NCBI GenBank assembly: GCA_016934605.1 | Contig: JAFGSO010000027.1 | Span: 1 to 6,113, forward strand | From: Calditrichota bacterium | Lineage (GTDB): Bacteria > Calditrichota > Calditrichia > RBG-13-44-9 | Direction: 5' to 3' | DNA length: 6,113 bases | In this document: positions 1-6,113 of the stretch, piece after piece | Numbering within the stretch: the stretch's first letter is position 1 | How the letters are laid out: every line of letters starts with the position of its first letter | Position numbers and translations under genes: made by a program | The notes under the pieces: model-generated | What the model was told of the DNA's origin: nothing | What the model saw: the letters and a program-made list of their open reading frames with translations, nothing else | Databases searched by the model: none

Positions 1-1224
1 ATACTGGATCTGGATCAGGCAAGCAGAGATATTTTACGAAATCCCATGAGGGAATATCATTTTAATATGCCGGTGAGGATGGATGACGGAAGCTTCAAAG
101 TATTTCGTGGTTATCGTGTTCAACATAACGATGCCAGGGGACCCGGCAAAGGAGGTATTCGGTTTCATCCCCAGGAAACGATTGATACCGTTCGTGCTCT
201 GGCCATGTGGATGACCTGGAAGTGCGCGGTGGTAGATATCCCCCTGGGTGGTAGCAAAGGCGGCGTGGTATGCGATCCCCATAACCTGAGCATGCGAGAA
301 CAGGAACTGATATGTCGGGGCTGGGTGAGACAAATTTCACGCGATGTTGGGCCGGTACTTGACGTCCCCGCACCGGATGTGATGACCAATGCCCAGCATA
401 TGCTTTGGATGCTGGATGAATACGAGACTGTTATCAATGGGAAATATCCCGGTTTTATTACCGGTAAACCTGTCGGTATGGGTGGATCACTCGGCCGGAC
501 AGAGGCAACCGGTTATGGCGTGATATTTACCGTGCGGGAAGCTTTGAAAGAATTGGGACTTCGTCCGGAAGATACTGTGGCCAGCGTTCAGGGTTTCGGA
601 AACGTTTCCCAGTACGCGGTTCAGTTGTTCACCCAGCTGGGTGGTACAGTAATTTGTGTTTCCAGTTGGGATCAGGAAGATCAAACCTCATATACCTTCC
701 GTAAGAAAGACGGTATTAATCTGGCTGAACTGCTGAAAATCACCGACAGATTCGGAGGAATAAACAAGGATAAGGCCAGAGATTTGGGATATGAAGTTCT
801 TCCCGGGGAAGCCTGGCTTGAACAGGAAGTTGATATTCTGATTCCGGCTGCCATCGAAAATCAGATTACAGGTGAAAATGCAAACAAAATTCATAAAAAA
901 GTCAGAATTATTTCGGAAGGTGCAAATGGACCCACTACTCCGGAAGCAGATGAGATAATTCGGGAGCGTGGTATTTTTATGATTCCGGATTTTCTGGCGA
1001 ATGCCGGAGGTGTCACCTGCAGTTATTTTGAGCAGGTTCAGAGTAATATGAATTATTTCTGGGAAAAGGATGAAGTACTGGGAAAACTGGATGTCAAAAT
1101 GACGGCTGCTTATCTGGCAGTGAGTGAACTGGCTCGCAAACAGAAGTTGTACATGCGGGATGCAGCCTATGTAATTTCCGTCAGACGGGTGGCGCAGGCC
1201 TGCAAAGAGCGCGGCTGGGTATGA
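1..1224 (+). CDS. Glu/Leu/Phe/Val dehydrogenase, probably glutamate dehydrogenase (5' partial)
   Basis: This is an amino-acid dehydrogenase of the glutamate dehydrogenase family, which interconverts glutamate and 2-oxoglutarate plus ammonia with NAD(P)(H) in the cytoplasm. The frame is open from base 1, and the residues before the first in-window ATG (base 46) read ILDLDQASRDILRNP, a normal N-terminal segment of the family. The true start is therefore upstream, with perhaps 20 residues missing; 407 residues are visible. Substrate-site motifs are intact: Lys in GPGKGG (codon 148), Lys in MTWK (220), the catalytic Lys in GGSKGG (256; the stretch IPLGGSKGGVVCDP fits the family signature) and the catalytic Asp in PAPDV (376). 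The Rossmann loop GFGNVS begins at 592; the family more often has Gly or Ala at the last position. The C-terminal region (SEGANGPTTPEAD, DFLANAGGVTCSYFEQVQ) is also typical. Family assignment is near certain. Substrate (Glu rather than Leu or Phe) is inferred from overall resemblance, and cofactor choice is unresolved. Confidence 0.95.
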   Translation: MLDLDQASRDILRNPMREYHFNMPVRMDDGSFKVFRGYRVQHNDARGPGKGGIRFHPQETIDTVRALAMWMTWKCAVVDIPLGGSKGGVVCDPHNLSMREQELICRGWVRQISRDVGPVLDVPAPDVMTNAQHMLWMLDEYETVINGKYPGFITGKPVGMGGSLGRTEATGYGVIFTVREALKELGLRPEDTVASVQGFGNVSQYAVQLFTQLGGTVICVSSWDQEDQTSYTFRKKDGINLAELLKITDRFGGINKDKARDLGYEVLPGEAWLEQEVDILIPAAIENQITGENANKIHKKVRIISEGANGPTTPEADEIIRERGIFMIPDFLANAGGVTCSYFEQVQSNMNYFWEKDEVLGKLDVKMTAAYLAVSELARKQKLYMRDAAYVISVRRVAQACKERGWV

Positions 1225-1234
1225 CAGGATTTTC

Positions 1235-1279
1235 CAAAATTCAGGATATCATTTTTCGTTGAATTTTGATTCTTTTTTT
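1235..1279 (+). terminator. Probable weak intrinsic terminator of the dehydrogenase gene
   Basis: A 9-bp perfect inverted repeat, CAAAATTCA (1235-1243) with TGAATTTTG (1260-1268), has a 16-base loop. It is followed by ATTC and a run of seven T (1273-1279). It begins 10 bases after the dehydrogenase stop codon, which is the usual place for a rho-independent terminator. The stem has only two G-C pairs and the loop is long, so efficiency may be low and a second hairpin downstream may be needed. Confidence 0.45.
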
Positions 1280-1410
1280 ACTAAACTGCTGTTGCGTACT
1301 GAAGACGAGAACAATGATATCTTCCGGATAAGTGAAATGTGTGTAAAATATAACTCCCGTGTTATTACAGCACGGGAGTTATTGTTTTAGAAGCTTATCA
1401 TCCTGAAAAA
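1280..1410 (+). promoter_or_regulatory. Candidate promoter region for the ATP-grasp gene pair
   Basis: This is the only non-coding space in which a promoter for the two downstream genes could lie. Two -10-like hexamers, each matching TATAAT at 5 of 6, overlap at TAAAAT (1344-1349) and TATAAC (1349-1354); neither has a recognisable -35 box at 16-18 bases. An alternative is TTGAAT (1259-1264), a 17-base spacer and TAAACT (1282-1287), which overlaps the first hairpin. The hexamers at 1344-1354 would start transcription near 1356-1361, inside or at the end of the left arm of the strong hairpin. The 1282 box would put the whole hairpin in the leader. The choice cannot be made from sequence alone. 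Confidence 0.25.
1350..1387 (+). terminator. Strong perfect hairpin with T-rich tail, possible bidirectional terminator or attenuator
   Basis: The left arm 1350-1361 (ATAACTCCCGTG) pairs perfectly with the right arm 1371-1382 (CACGGGAGTTAT) over 12 bp around a 9-base loop. Five to six G-C pairs lie at the loop-proximal end. The tail on the + strand is TTATTGTTTT. The bases before the left arm (TAAAATATAA) give an equally U-rich tail when read on the minus strand, so it could act in both directions. It may be the main terminator for transcription coming from the dehydrogenase. It ends only 27 bases before the next start codon, so it could also lie in that gene's leader and act as an attenuator. 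No competing antiterminator pairing was found by eye. Confidence 0.7.
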
Positions 1411-3140
1411 TGATGGATAAGATGGGTACATTCGAACGAAAATTTTTCAATGCCAGCACGGATTTTACCACCATCGGAAGTGGTTCACTCGGCGGAAAAG
1501 CGAATGGGCTTGTCCGGATCAGCAAAATCCTGGAGCAGAATCTGATTCCCAAAAAGTTCCCGGGAATTCATGTTTCAATACCCCGAATGACTGTAATTAC
1601 CACCGATCTGTTTGACGATTTTATTCATATGAATAACCTACAGGATATTGATTTACAGGATCTTCCGGACGACCGTATTGCTCATACCTTTCAGAATACC
1701 AACCTGCCGCCCAGAATCGTAGGAGATCTATATGCACTGATTTCTCAAGTGAAATCACCACTGGCCATCAGATCATCCAGCCTTCTGGAAGATGCCCTTT
1801 ATGAGCCATTCGCCGGTATATATGAGACAAAGATGACTCCGAATAATCAGTTTGACACAGAGACGCGCTTTGCTAAGCTGGTTGAGGCCATTAAATTTGT
1901 CTATTCCTCTGTATATTTTCAGAAAGCCAGAGATTATTTCAAAGCGACCGATCACTGCCTGGAAGAGGAAAAAATGGCAGTTATTATCCAGGAGGTTGTT
2001 GGACAAAGATATGGTGATCGTTATTTTCCCGACATTGCCGGCGTTGCCAGATCTTATAATTTTTACCCGGTTGGACATGCCCGGCCGGAAGATGGCATCG
2101 TAAACCTGGCATTGGGTCTTGGTAAATCTATCGTGGACGAAGGTATTGCATGGAGCTATTCTCCGGCCTATCCCCGGGCGAATCCCCCCTATAACTCGAT
2201 TAATGATCTAATGAAACAGACTCAGCGCCATTTCTGGTGCATAAACATGGCTAAAATACCGGTCTACGATCCCATACGGGAAACCGAATATCTGTTGAAA
2301 CTCGATCTTACAGAAGCCGAACGGGATAATAATCTGAAATTTATTGCTTCCACTTACGATCCGGAATCCGACCGGATTTATCCCGGATTGGCCGGAAAAG
2401 GTCCTCGTATACTCAATTTCTCACCTATTCTTCAGATGGGACAGATTCCACTGAACGAACTGATTCAGGAACTTCTCCGGATCGCTGAAGAAGCCATTAA
2501 AAAACCGGTGGAAATTGAATTCGCAGTTACACTGGACAGTAAAAAAGGATTGCCTGCCCGATTCGGATTTCTACAGATCCGTCCGATGGTTGTTTCTCAC
2601 GAGAAGGTGGAAATTCATCCCGATGAAATGGAAGGTGAAGATGTTCTGGTTGCATCTGAGAACGTTCTGGGTAACGGAATTAATAAAAATATTCAGAATA
2701 TTATATTTGTCAAACCTCAAAAATTTGAGGCCAGATTCACCAGGGAAATTGCACAGCAGATAGAGACCTTAAACGGAATTGCTGCATCCGCCAATCAACA
2801 TTATCTTCTGATTGGCTTTGGACGCTGGGGCAGTTCCGATCCCTGGCTCGGTATTCCCGCTACCTGGGGTCAGATTTCACATGCGGGTGTTATTGTAGAA
2901 TCTACATTGCAGGAGATGAATGTGGATCTGAGTCAGGGATCACATTTTTTTCATAATTTGAGCAGCTTTCAGATCAGTTATTTCTCGGTAAAATATACCG
3001 GAAAATATAAGATTGACTGGGACTGGCTGAATGCTCAGAAAGTCGTTGAAGAGACAGATTTTGTTAAACTTGTTAAACTTTCCAGACCTTTGACAGTAAA
3101 AGTTGATGGAAGAACCGGTAAAGGAGTTATAAAAAAATGA
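1410..3140 (+). CDS. PEP/pyruvate-binding (PPDK_N ATP-grasp) domain protein, stand-alone short form
   Basis: A 576-residue cytoplasmic protein with no signal peptide or membrane segment evident. It carries the ATP-binding module of the pyruvate phosphate dikinase / PEP synthase family. Motifs by residue: GSGSLGGKANGL (23-34; Lys30 corresponds to dikinase Lys22), AIRSSSLLED (119-128; Arg121), IIQEVVGQR (192-200), LALGLGKSIVDEG (233-245), EIEF (368-371) and LQIRPM (388-393). By analogy with the dikinase, E370, Q389 and R391 fall on ATP-site residues E323, Q335 and R337, while E368 replaces Asp321. A second region follows with LIGFGRWGSSDPW (467-479) and SQGSHFFHNL (508-517), shared with the downstream gene. 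No phosphohistidine swivel domain or PEP barrel is present, so it is not a complete dikinase. ATP binding is likely, but the phosphate acceptor and role are unknown. An in-frame stop at 1404 limits the start to ATG 1410, 1413 or 1422. None has a good Shine-Dalgarno sequence, so the exact start is uncertain. It overlaps the next gene by four bases. Confidence 0.9.
   Translation: MMDKMGTFERKFFNASTDFTTIGSGSLGGKANGLVRISKILEQNLIPKKFPGIHVSIPRMTVITTDLFDDFIHMNNLQDIDLQDLPDDRIAHTFQNTNLPPRIVGDLYALISQVKSPLAIRSSSLLEDALYEPFAGIYETKMTPNNQFDTETRFAKLVEAIKFVYSSVYFQKARDYFKATDHCLEEEKMAVIIQEVVGQRYGDRYFPDIAGVARSYNFYPVGHARPEDGIVNLALGLGKSIVDEGIAWSYSPAYPRANPPYNSINDLMKQTQRHFWCINMAKIPVYDPIRETEYLLKLDLTEAERDNNLKFIASTYDPESDRIYPGLAGKGPRILNFSPILQMGQIPLNELIQELLRIAEEAIKKPVEIEFAVTLDSKKGLPARFGFLQIRPMVVSHEKVEIHPDEMEGEDVLVASENVLGNGINKNIQNIIFVKPQKFEARFTREIAQQIETLNGIAASANQHYLLIGFGRWGSSDPWLGIPATWGQISHAGVIVESTLQEMNVDLSQGSHFFHNLSSFQISYFSVKYTGKYKIDWDWLNAQKVVEETDFVKLVKLSRPLTVKVDGRTGKGVIKK
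3120..3126 (+). promoter_or_regulatory. Shine-Dalgarno sequence for the downstream sensor/ATP-grasp gene
   Basis: AAAGGAG lies inside the last codons of the upstream gene, 10 bases before ATG 3137 and 13 before ATG 3140. The shorter spacing favours ATG 3137 as the start. The site is much better than anything before the upstream gene, so the downstream gene need not depend wholly on coupled re-initiation. If the A heptamer at 3131-3137 does promote frameshifting, this site could also stimulate it, as an internal Shine-Dalgarno sequence does in E. coli dnaX, although it lies closer here. Confidence 0.75.
3131..3137 (+). other. In-phase A-AAA-AAA slippery heptamer at the gene junction (candidate -1 frameshift site)
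   Basis: Seven consecutive A occur in the zero frame as ATA-AAA-AAA-TGA, so the heptamer has the X-XXY-YYZ phase of canonical -1 frameshift signals and is followed at once by the stop codon of the upstream gene. After a -1 slip the next codon is ATG 3137, the first codon of the downstream gene, so the fusion would lose no residues of either protein. No clear downstream hairpin was seen. The A run may simply be an A-rich initiation region. Confidence 0.3.
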
Positions 3141-6113
3141 TGTCCGACAAAAAATCCTGGGAATTTGTACTTGATGCTCTGAAAGAGCGCGCCAAAGAAT
3201 TGAACTGTCTTTATCGAATTGAAGAAATATTGAACAACAGGGATATGCCGGTAAATGAAACATTGGACCGGGTTGTAGATGCCATTCCGAATGGATGGCA
3301 ATATCCGGATGTTTCTGAAGCAATTATTGAATATCAGGGTGAAATATTCCGTTCTGCCGATTTCGAGAAAACCCCCTGGGTTCTACAGGCGGATATAAAA
3401 GTGCAGGGAGAGAAGGTAGGATCGGTGGAAGTTTATTACACTGAGGAACGAACCTCCGCGGATGAGGGTCCATTTCTGAAAGAGGAACGGCGGCTGATAA
3501 ATTCCATCGCGGAACGTCTGGGTCATTATATTTTCCATCGTAATGTGCGTGAAATTTTCCAGAACTGGCAGGCAGCCAGAGACGATCTTTCTGATAAGAG
3601 AAAAGGGGAGTGGCAAATAATTATAGATCTGCTTCGCCGCACAGATCAGAATCTTTATTTCCGAATATCCAGGAAGATGATGAATTACCTCTCCTGGCAT
3701 GGTGTGGAGGAAGCTCAGCAGTTACTTCAACATATCGGTCCCGGACAGGGAAGGCAAAATCTGGAGGAATCCGAGGATATTAACCGTCCACAACAGAAAA
3801 CAATCTTCCAGAATCAGCTGCAATTAAGTGATCATATCCTGGAAATTGCCGACAGGCATCTGAGTAACAAGGAAATATTTACCTGCATTCAGAAATGGAT
3901 TCATGAAGATAAATCCAGCTTTTTGATAAGAACACTGGAGAATCAACATTCATCATTGACGGATATCGCCGAAGCACTTACCCGTTATCATCATCTGGCC
4001 CCGGAGGGCGTGGAGCTTTCAGATTCTACCAAAAAGGCTCTCAATGTACTGCTGATTCGCCGTTTTTTTACCGATCAGCTGGAGTTCATCAACATTGCCA
4101 AAAATTATGTGTCTGTATCGGACTTCCATGAATTATTAATGCATATGATTTATCCCGCCGGTAGCCTGGGTAAGCTTGGCGGGAAAAGTGCAGGCCTGTT
4201 TCTGGCCTATAAAATTTTATGCAAAATGGCCCAGGAGCTAGAACTGTGCCGGGATATTAAGCTGCCGAAAACCTGGTATATCAGCTCAGACGGCCTGCTT
4301 AATTTTCTCCATTTCAATAATCTTGAAGAGGTGATCGAGCAGAAGTATAAGGAGATTGACCAGGTCCGTCAGGAATATCCGCATATCATTCAGCTTTTCA
4401 AAAATTCACAGTTTTCACCTGAAATTATAAAAGGGCTTTCCATAGTTCTGGATGATATCGGAGAGAAACCGATTATTGTCAGGAGCTCCAGTCTGTTAGA
4501 AGACCGCCTGGGATCTGCATTTTCCGGCAAATATAAGAGTCTTTTTCTGGCAAATCAGGGTGGCAAGGAACAGCGAATGGAGGCGCTGCTGGATGCCATT
4601 GCTGAAGTGTATGCTTCAACTTTCGGGCCGGATCCTATTGAATACCGGGCGGCCAGGGGACTTCTGGATTTTCATGAGGAAATGGCAATTATGATTCAGG
4701 AGGTGGTGGGACAAAAGGTTGGACACTATTTCCTGCCGGCATTTGCAGGTGTGGCTTTCAGTAATAATGAATTTCGCTGGTCTCCCCGCATCAAGCGTGA
4801 TGACGGACTACTGCGGATAGTTCCCGGTTTGGGTACCCGTGCTGTGGATCGTCTGAGCGATGACTATCCGGTTCTGGTGGCACCGGGCCAGCCAAATTTA
4901 CGGGTGAATGTGACCACGGAAGAAGTCATTCGCTACTCTCCCAAAAAAGTGGATGTTATCGACCTTGAAACGAATCTTTTCGTTACCGTCGAATTTTCAG
5001 AACTCATGAAAGAAATCGGGGGATCATATCCCCAGGTAAACAAAATCGTTTCCATTGTTACCGATCATCATTTACAGAAACCGATGGGAGCTCTCCAGGA
5101 TTATAGTGACCAGGATGTTGTGGTAACTTTTGAAGGATTCGTCTCTGAAGGCAAATTCATAGCCCAGATAAAAGCGATTCTGGAAATTTTGCAGGACAAA
5201 CTGAATACACCGGTTGATATTGAATTTGCCCACGACGGGAAGTATTTTTACCTCTTGCAATGTCGTCCGCAAAGCTTTTCGGAAGAGTCAGTTGCCGCTC
5301 CTATTCCCAAGGAAGTCCCGGAGGACCGAATTATATTTTCTGCAAACCGATATATTTCTAATGGCCGGGTACCTGATATCACTCATATCGTTTATGTGGA
5401 TCCATCGAAATATGCTGAGATAGGGGATCTTCCCAAGTTAAAGGCAATTGGACGTGCTGTTGGTCGGCTAAACAAGCTTCTGCCTAAAAGAAGATTTATA
5501 CTGATGGGACCCGGGCGCTGGGGAAGTCGCGGAGATATCAAACTGGGAGTGTCAGTTACCTATTCTGATATAAGCAATACCGCTGTCCTGATTGAAATTG
5601 CCAGAAAAAAGGGTAATTATGTGCCGGATCTTTCTTTCGGAACCCATTTTTTCCAGGACTTGGTGGAATCTTCCATTCGGTATCTGCCGCTATATCCGGA
5701 TGATGAAGGAACAACATTCAATGAACACTTTTTATTGACATCTCTTAATATTCTGAAAGAGATTGCCCCCGAATTCGAGCAACTGGCCGATGTGATCCGG
5801 GTAATCGATGTGACCAAAACTACCGATGGCATGATTTTGAAGATTTTGTTGAATGCCGAACTGGACGAAGGAGTCGGTATACTGTCTTCACCTTCAGTTT
5901 ATGAAGAAGTTCATATCGATCGATCGATTGATTTGTCCAAGAAATCGGATGAACACTGGAGGTGGCGGCTGCGTATGGCCAGGCAGATTGCTTCTCAGAT
6001 AAATCCGGAGAGGTTTGGTATCCGGGGATTTTATCTTTTTGGAAGTACCAAGAATGCCATCGCCGGACCGGGAAGTGATATTGATATCATGATACATTTT
6101 CAGGGGACTGACG
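3137..6113 (+). CDS. Sensor-like / PPDK_N ATP-grasp / nucleotidyltransferase multidomain protein (3' partial)
   Basis: The frame is open from ATG 3137 to the window end (992 residues, no stop). Residues 7-135 form a sensor-like region (AIPNGWQYPDV at 49-59; YYTEERTSADEGPFLKEERR at 100-119), a GAF-like type I recall next to histidine kinases and PPDK_N proteins. Residues 136-340 look helical, with WQIIIDLLRRTD from 159 and RRFFTDQLEFIN from 308. The ATP-grasp module follows: GSLGKLGGKSAGL (342-354; Lys350), IIVRSSSLLED (446-456; Arg449), MIQEVVGQK (519-527), VPGLGTRAVD (562-571), DIEF (694-697) and LLQCRPQ (706-712). D694, E696, Q708 and R710 match dikinase Asp321, Glu323, Gln335 and Arg337, with identical E-to-Q spacing. 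Then come LMGPGRWGS (789-797) and FGTHFFQDL (834-842). The end, YLFGSTKNAIAGPGSDIDIM (966-985), fits the nucleotidyltransferase motif hG[GS]-x(9-13)-DhDh, with Asp981 and Asp983 as likely metal ligands. No phosphohistidine domain or PEP barrel appears. It starts within the upstream stop codon (ATGA). Domain calls are solid; function is unknown, with signalling or nucleotidyl modification as an inference. Confidence 0.9.
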   Translation, partial: MMSDKKSWEFVLDALKERAKELNCLYRIEEILNNRDMPVNETLDRVVDAIPNGWQYPDVSEAIIEYQGEIFRSADFEKTPWVLQADIKVQGEKVGSVEVYYTEERTSADEGPFLKEERRLINSIAERLGHYIFHRNVREIFQNWQAARDDLSDKRKGEWQIIIDLLRRTDQNLYFRISRKMMNYLSWHGVEEAQQLLQHIGPGQGRQNLEESEDINRPQQKTIFQNQLQLSDHILEIADRHLSNKEIFTCIQKWIHEDKSSFLIRTLENQHSSLTDIAEALTRYHHLAPEGVELSDSTKKALNVLLIRRFFTDQLEFINIAKNYVSVSDFHELLMHMIYPAGSLGKLGGKSAGLFLAYKILCKMAQELELCRDIKLPKTWYISSDGLLNFLHFNNLEEVIEQKYKEIDQVRQEYPHIIQLFKNSQFSPEIIKGLSIVLDDIGEKPIIVRSSSLLEDRLGSAFSGKYKSLFLANQGGKEQRMEALLDAIAEVYASTFGPDPIEYRAARGLLDFHEEMAIMIQEVVGQKVGHYFLPAFAGVAFSNNEFRWSPRIKRDDGLLRIVPGLGTRAVDRLSDDYPVLVAPGQPNLRVNVTTEEVIRYSPKKVDVIDLETNLFVTVEFSELMKEIGGSYPQVNKIVSIVTDHHLQKPMGALQDYSDQDVVVTFEGFVSEGKFIAQIKAILEILQDKLNTPVDIEFAHDGKYFYLLQCRPQSFSEESVAAPIPKEVPEDRIIFSANRYISNGRVPDITHIVYVDPSKYAEIGDLPKLKAIGRAVGRLNKLLPKRRFILMGPGRWGSRGDIKLGVSVTYSDISNTAVLIEIARKKGNYVPDLSFGTHFFQDLVESSIRYLPLYPDDEGTTFNEHFLLTSLNILKEIAPEFEQLADVIRVIDVTKTTDGMILKILLNAELDEGVGILSSPSVYEEVHIDRSIDLSKKSDEHWRWRLRMARQIASQINPERFGIRGFYLFGSTKNAIAGPGSDIDIMIHFQGTD

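Noticed and set aside
46..1224. ATG 46 as the real start of the dehydrogenase
   Set aside because: The frame is open to base 1, and the preceding residues (ILDLDQASRDILRNP) match the family N-terminus, so the gene starts before the window.
1301..1324. GAAGA/TCTTC pairing as an antiterminator for the strong hairpin
   Set aside because: Only 5 bp with a 14-base loop, and it does not share bases with the 1350-1382 stem, so it cannot compete with it.
1225..1409. Small RNA gene, riboswitch, CRISPR or tRNA in the intergenic gap
   Set aside because: No cloverleaf, repeat-spacer pattern or known riboswitch core was seen; the gap is accounted for by two hairpins and promoter-like hexamers.
3061..3079. 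Tandem 9-base direct repeat (TGTTAAACT twice)
   Set aside because: It encodes VKLVKL near the end of the short protein, two copies only, with no target duplication or mobile element around it.
2940..3323. Minus-strand open frame of 127 codons across the gene 2/3 junction
   Set aside because: It is antisense to two well-supported genes with conserved motifs, has no ribosome-binding signal or recognisable domain, and is explained by the codon composition of the + strand genes.
3383..3700. Minus-strand open frame of 105 codons inside the long gene
   Set aside because: It lies opposite the sensor-like region whose + strand frame carries clear motifs; the translated product resembles nothing known.
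5915..5928. 14-base self-complementary run of ATCG repeats containing two GATC sites
   Set aside because: It is within coding sequence for HIDRSID, single in the window and short; no sign of an origin, attachment site or cluster of methylation sites.

Overview
The window is a densely coded, single-strand (+) stretch of bacterial chromosome with three protein genes and one 185-base gap. Left to right it holds: (1) the 3' part of a Glu/Leu/Phe/Val dehydrogenase gene (1-1224), whose start lies before the window; (2) an intergenic gap (1225-1409) with two hairpins, a weak AT-rich one ending in a T run just after the dehydrogenase and a perfect 12-bp GC-cored one ending 27 bases before the next start codon; (3) a 576-residue protein with a pyruvate-phosphate-dikinase-type ATP-grasp (PPDK_N, 'PEP/pyruvate-binding') domain (1410-3140); (4) a larger protein (3137 to the window end, at least 992 residues, no stop reached) with an N-terminal sensor-like region, a helical linker, a second copy of the same ATP-grasp module and the start of a C-terminal nucleotidyltransferase domain.

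Genes 2 and 3 overlap by four bases (ATGA) and are probably co-transcribed and translationally coupled. They share the order ATP-grasp motifs, then a GRWGS-containing region, then a G-[ST]-H-F-F motif, so they look like an old tandem paralogue pair. Both keep the ATP-site residues of pyruvate phosphate dikinase (Lys in LGGK, Arg in RSSS, the D/E-I-E motif, and Q-x-R). Neither shows, in the part visible, the swivelling phosphohistidine domain or the PEP/pyruvate TIM barrel, so neither should catalyse the full dikinase reaction. A sensor-like region, an ATP-binding module and a nucleotidyltransferase in one polypeptide suggest a signalling or protein-modification role. The actual function cannot be read from the sequence.

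The most notable small-scale feature is at the gene 2/3 junction. A canonical A-AAA-AAA heptamer sits in the correct phase directly before the gene 2 stop codon, with a Shine-Dalgarno sequence just upstream. A -1 slip there would lead straight into gene 3 and give a fused protein.

Organism: moderate base composition by eye (not counted), Shine-Dalgarno use at gene 3, and these family types point to a Gram-negative, probably anaerobic bacterium of the Desulfobacterota or FCB-group (for example Calditrichota-like) kind. This is an impression from remembered homologues, not a computed placement.
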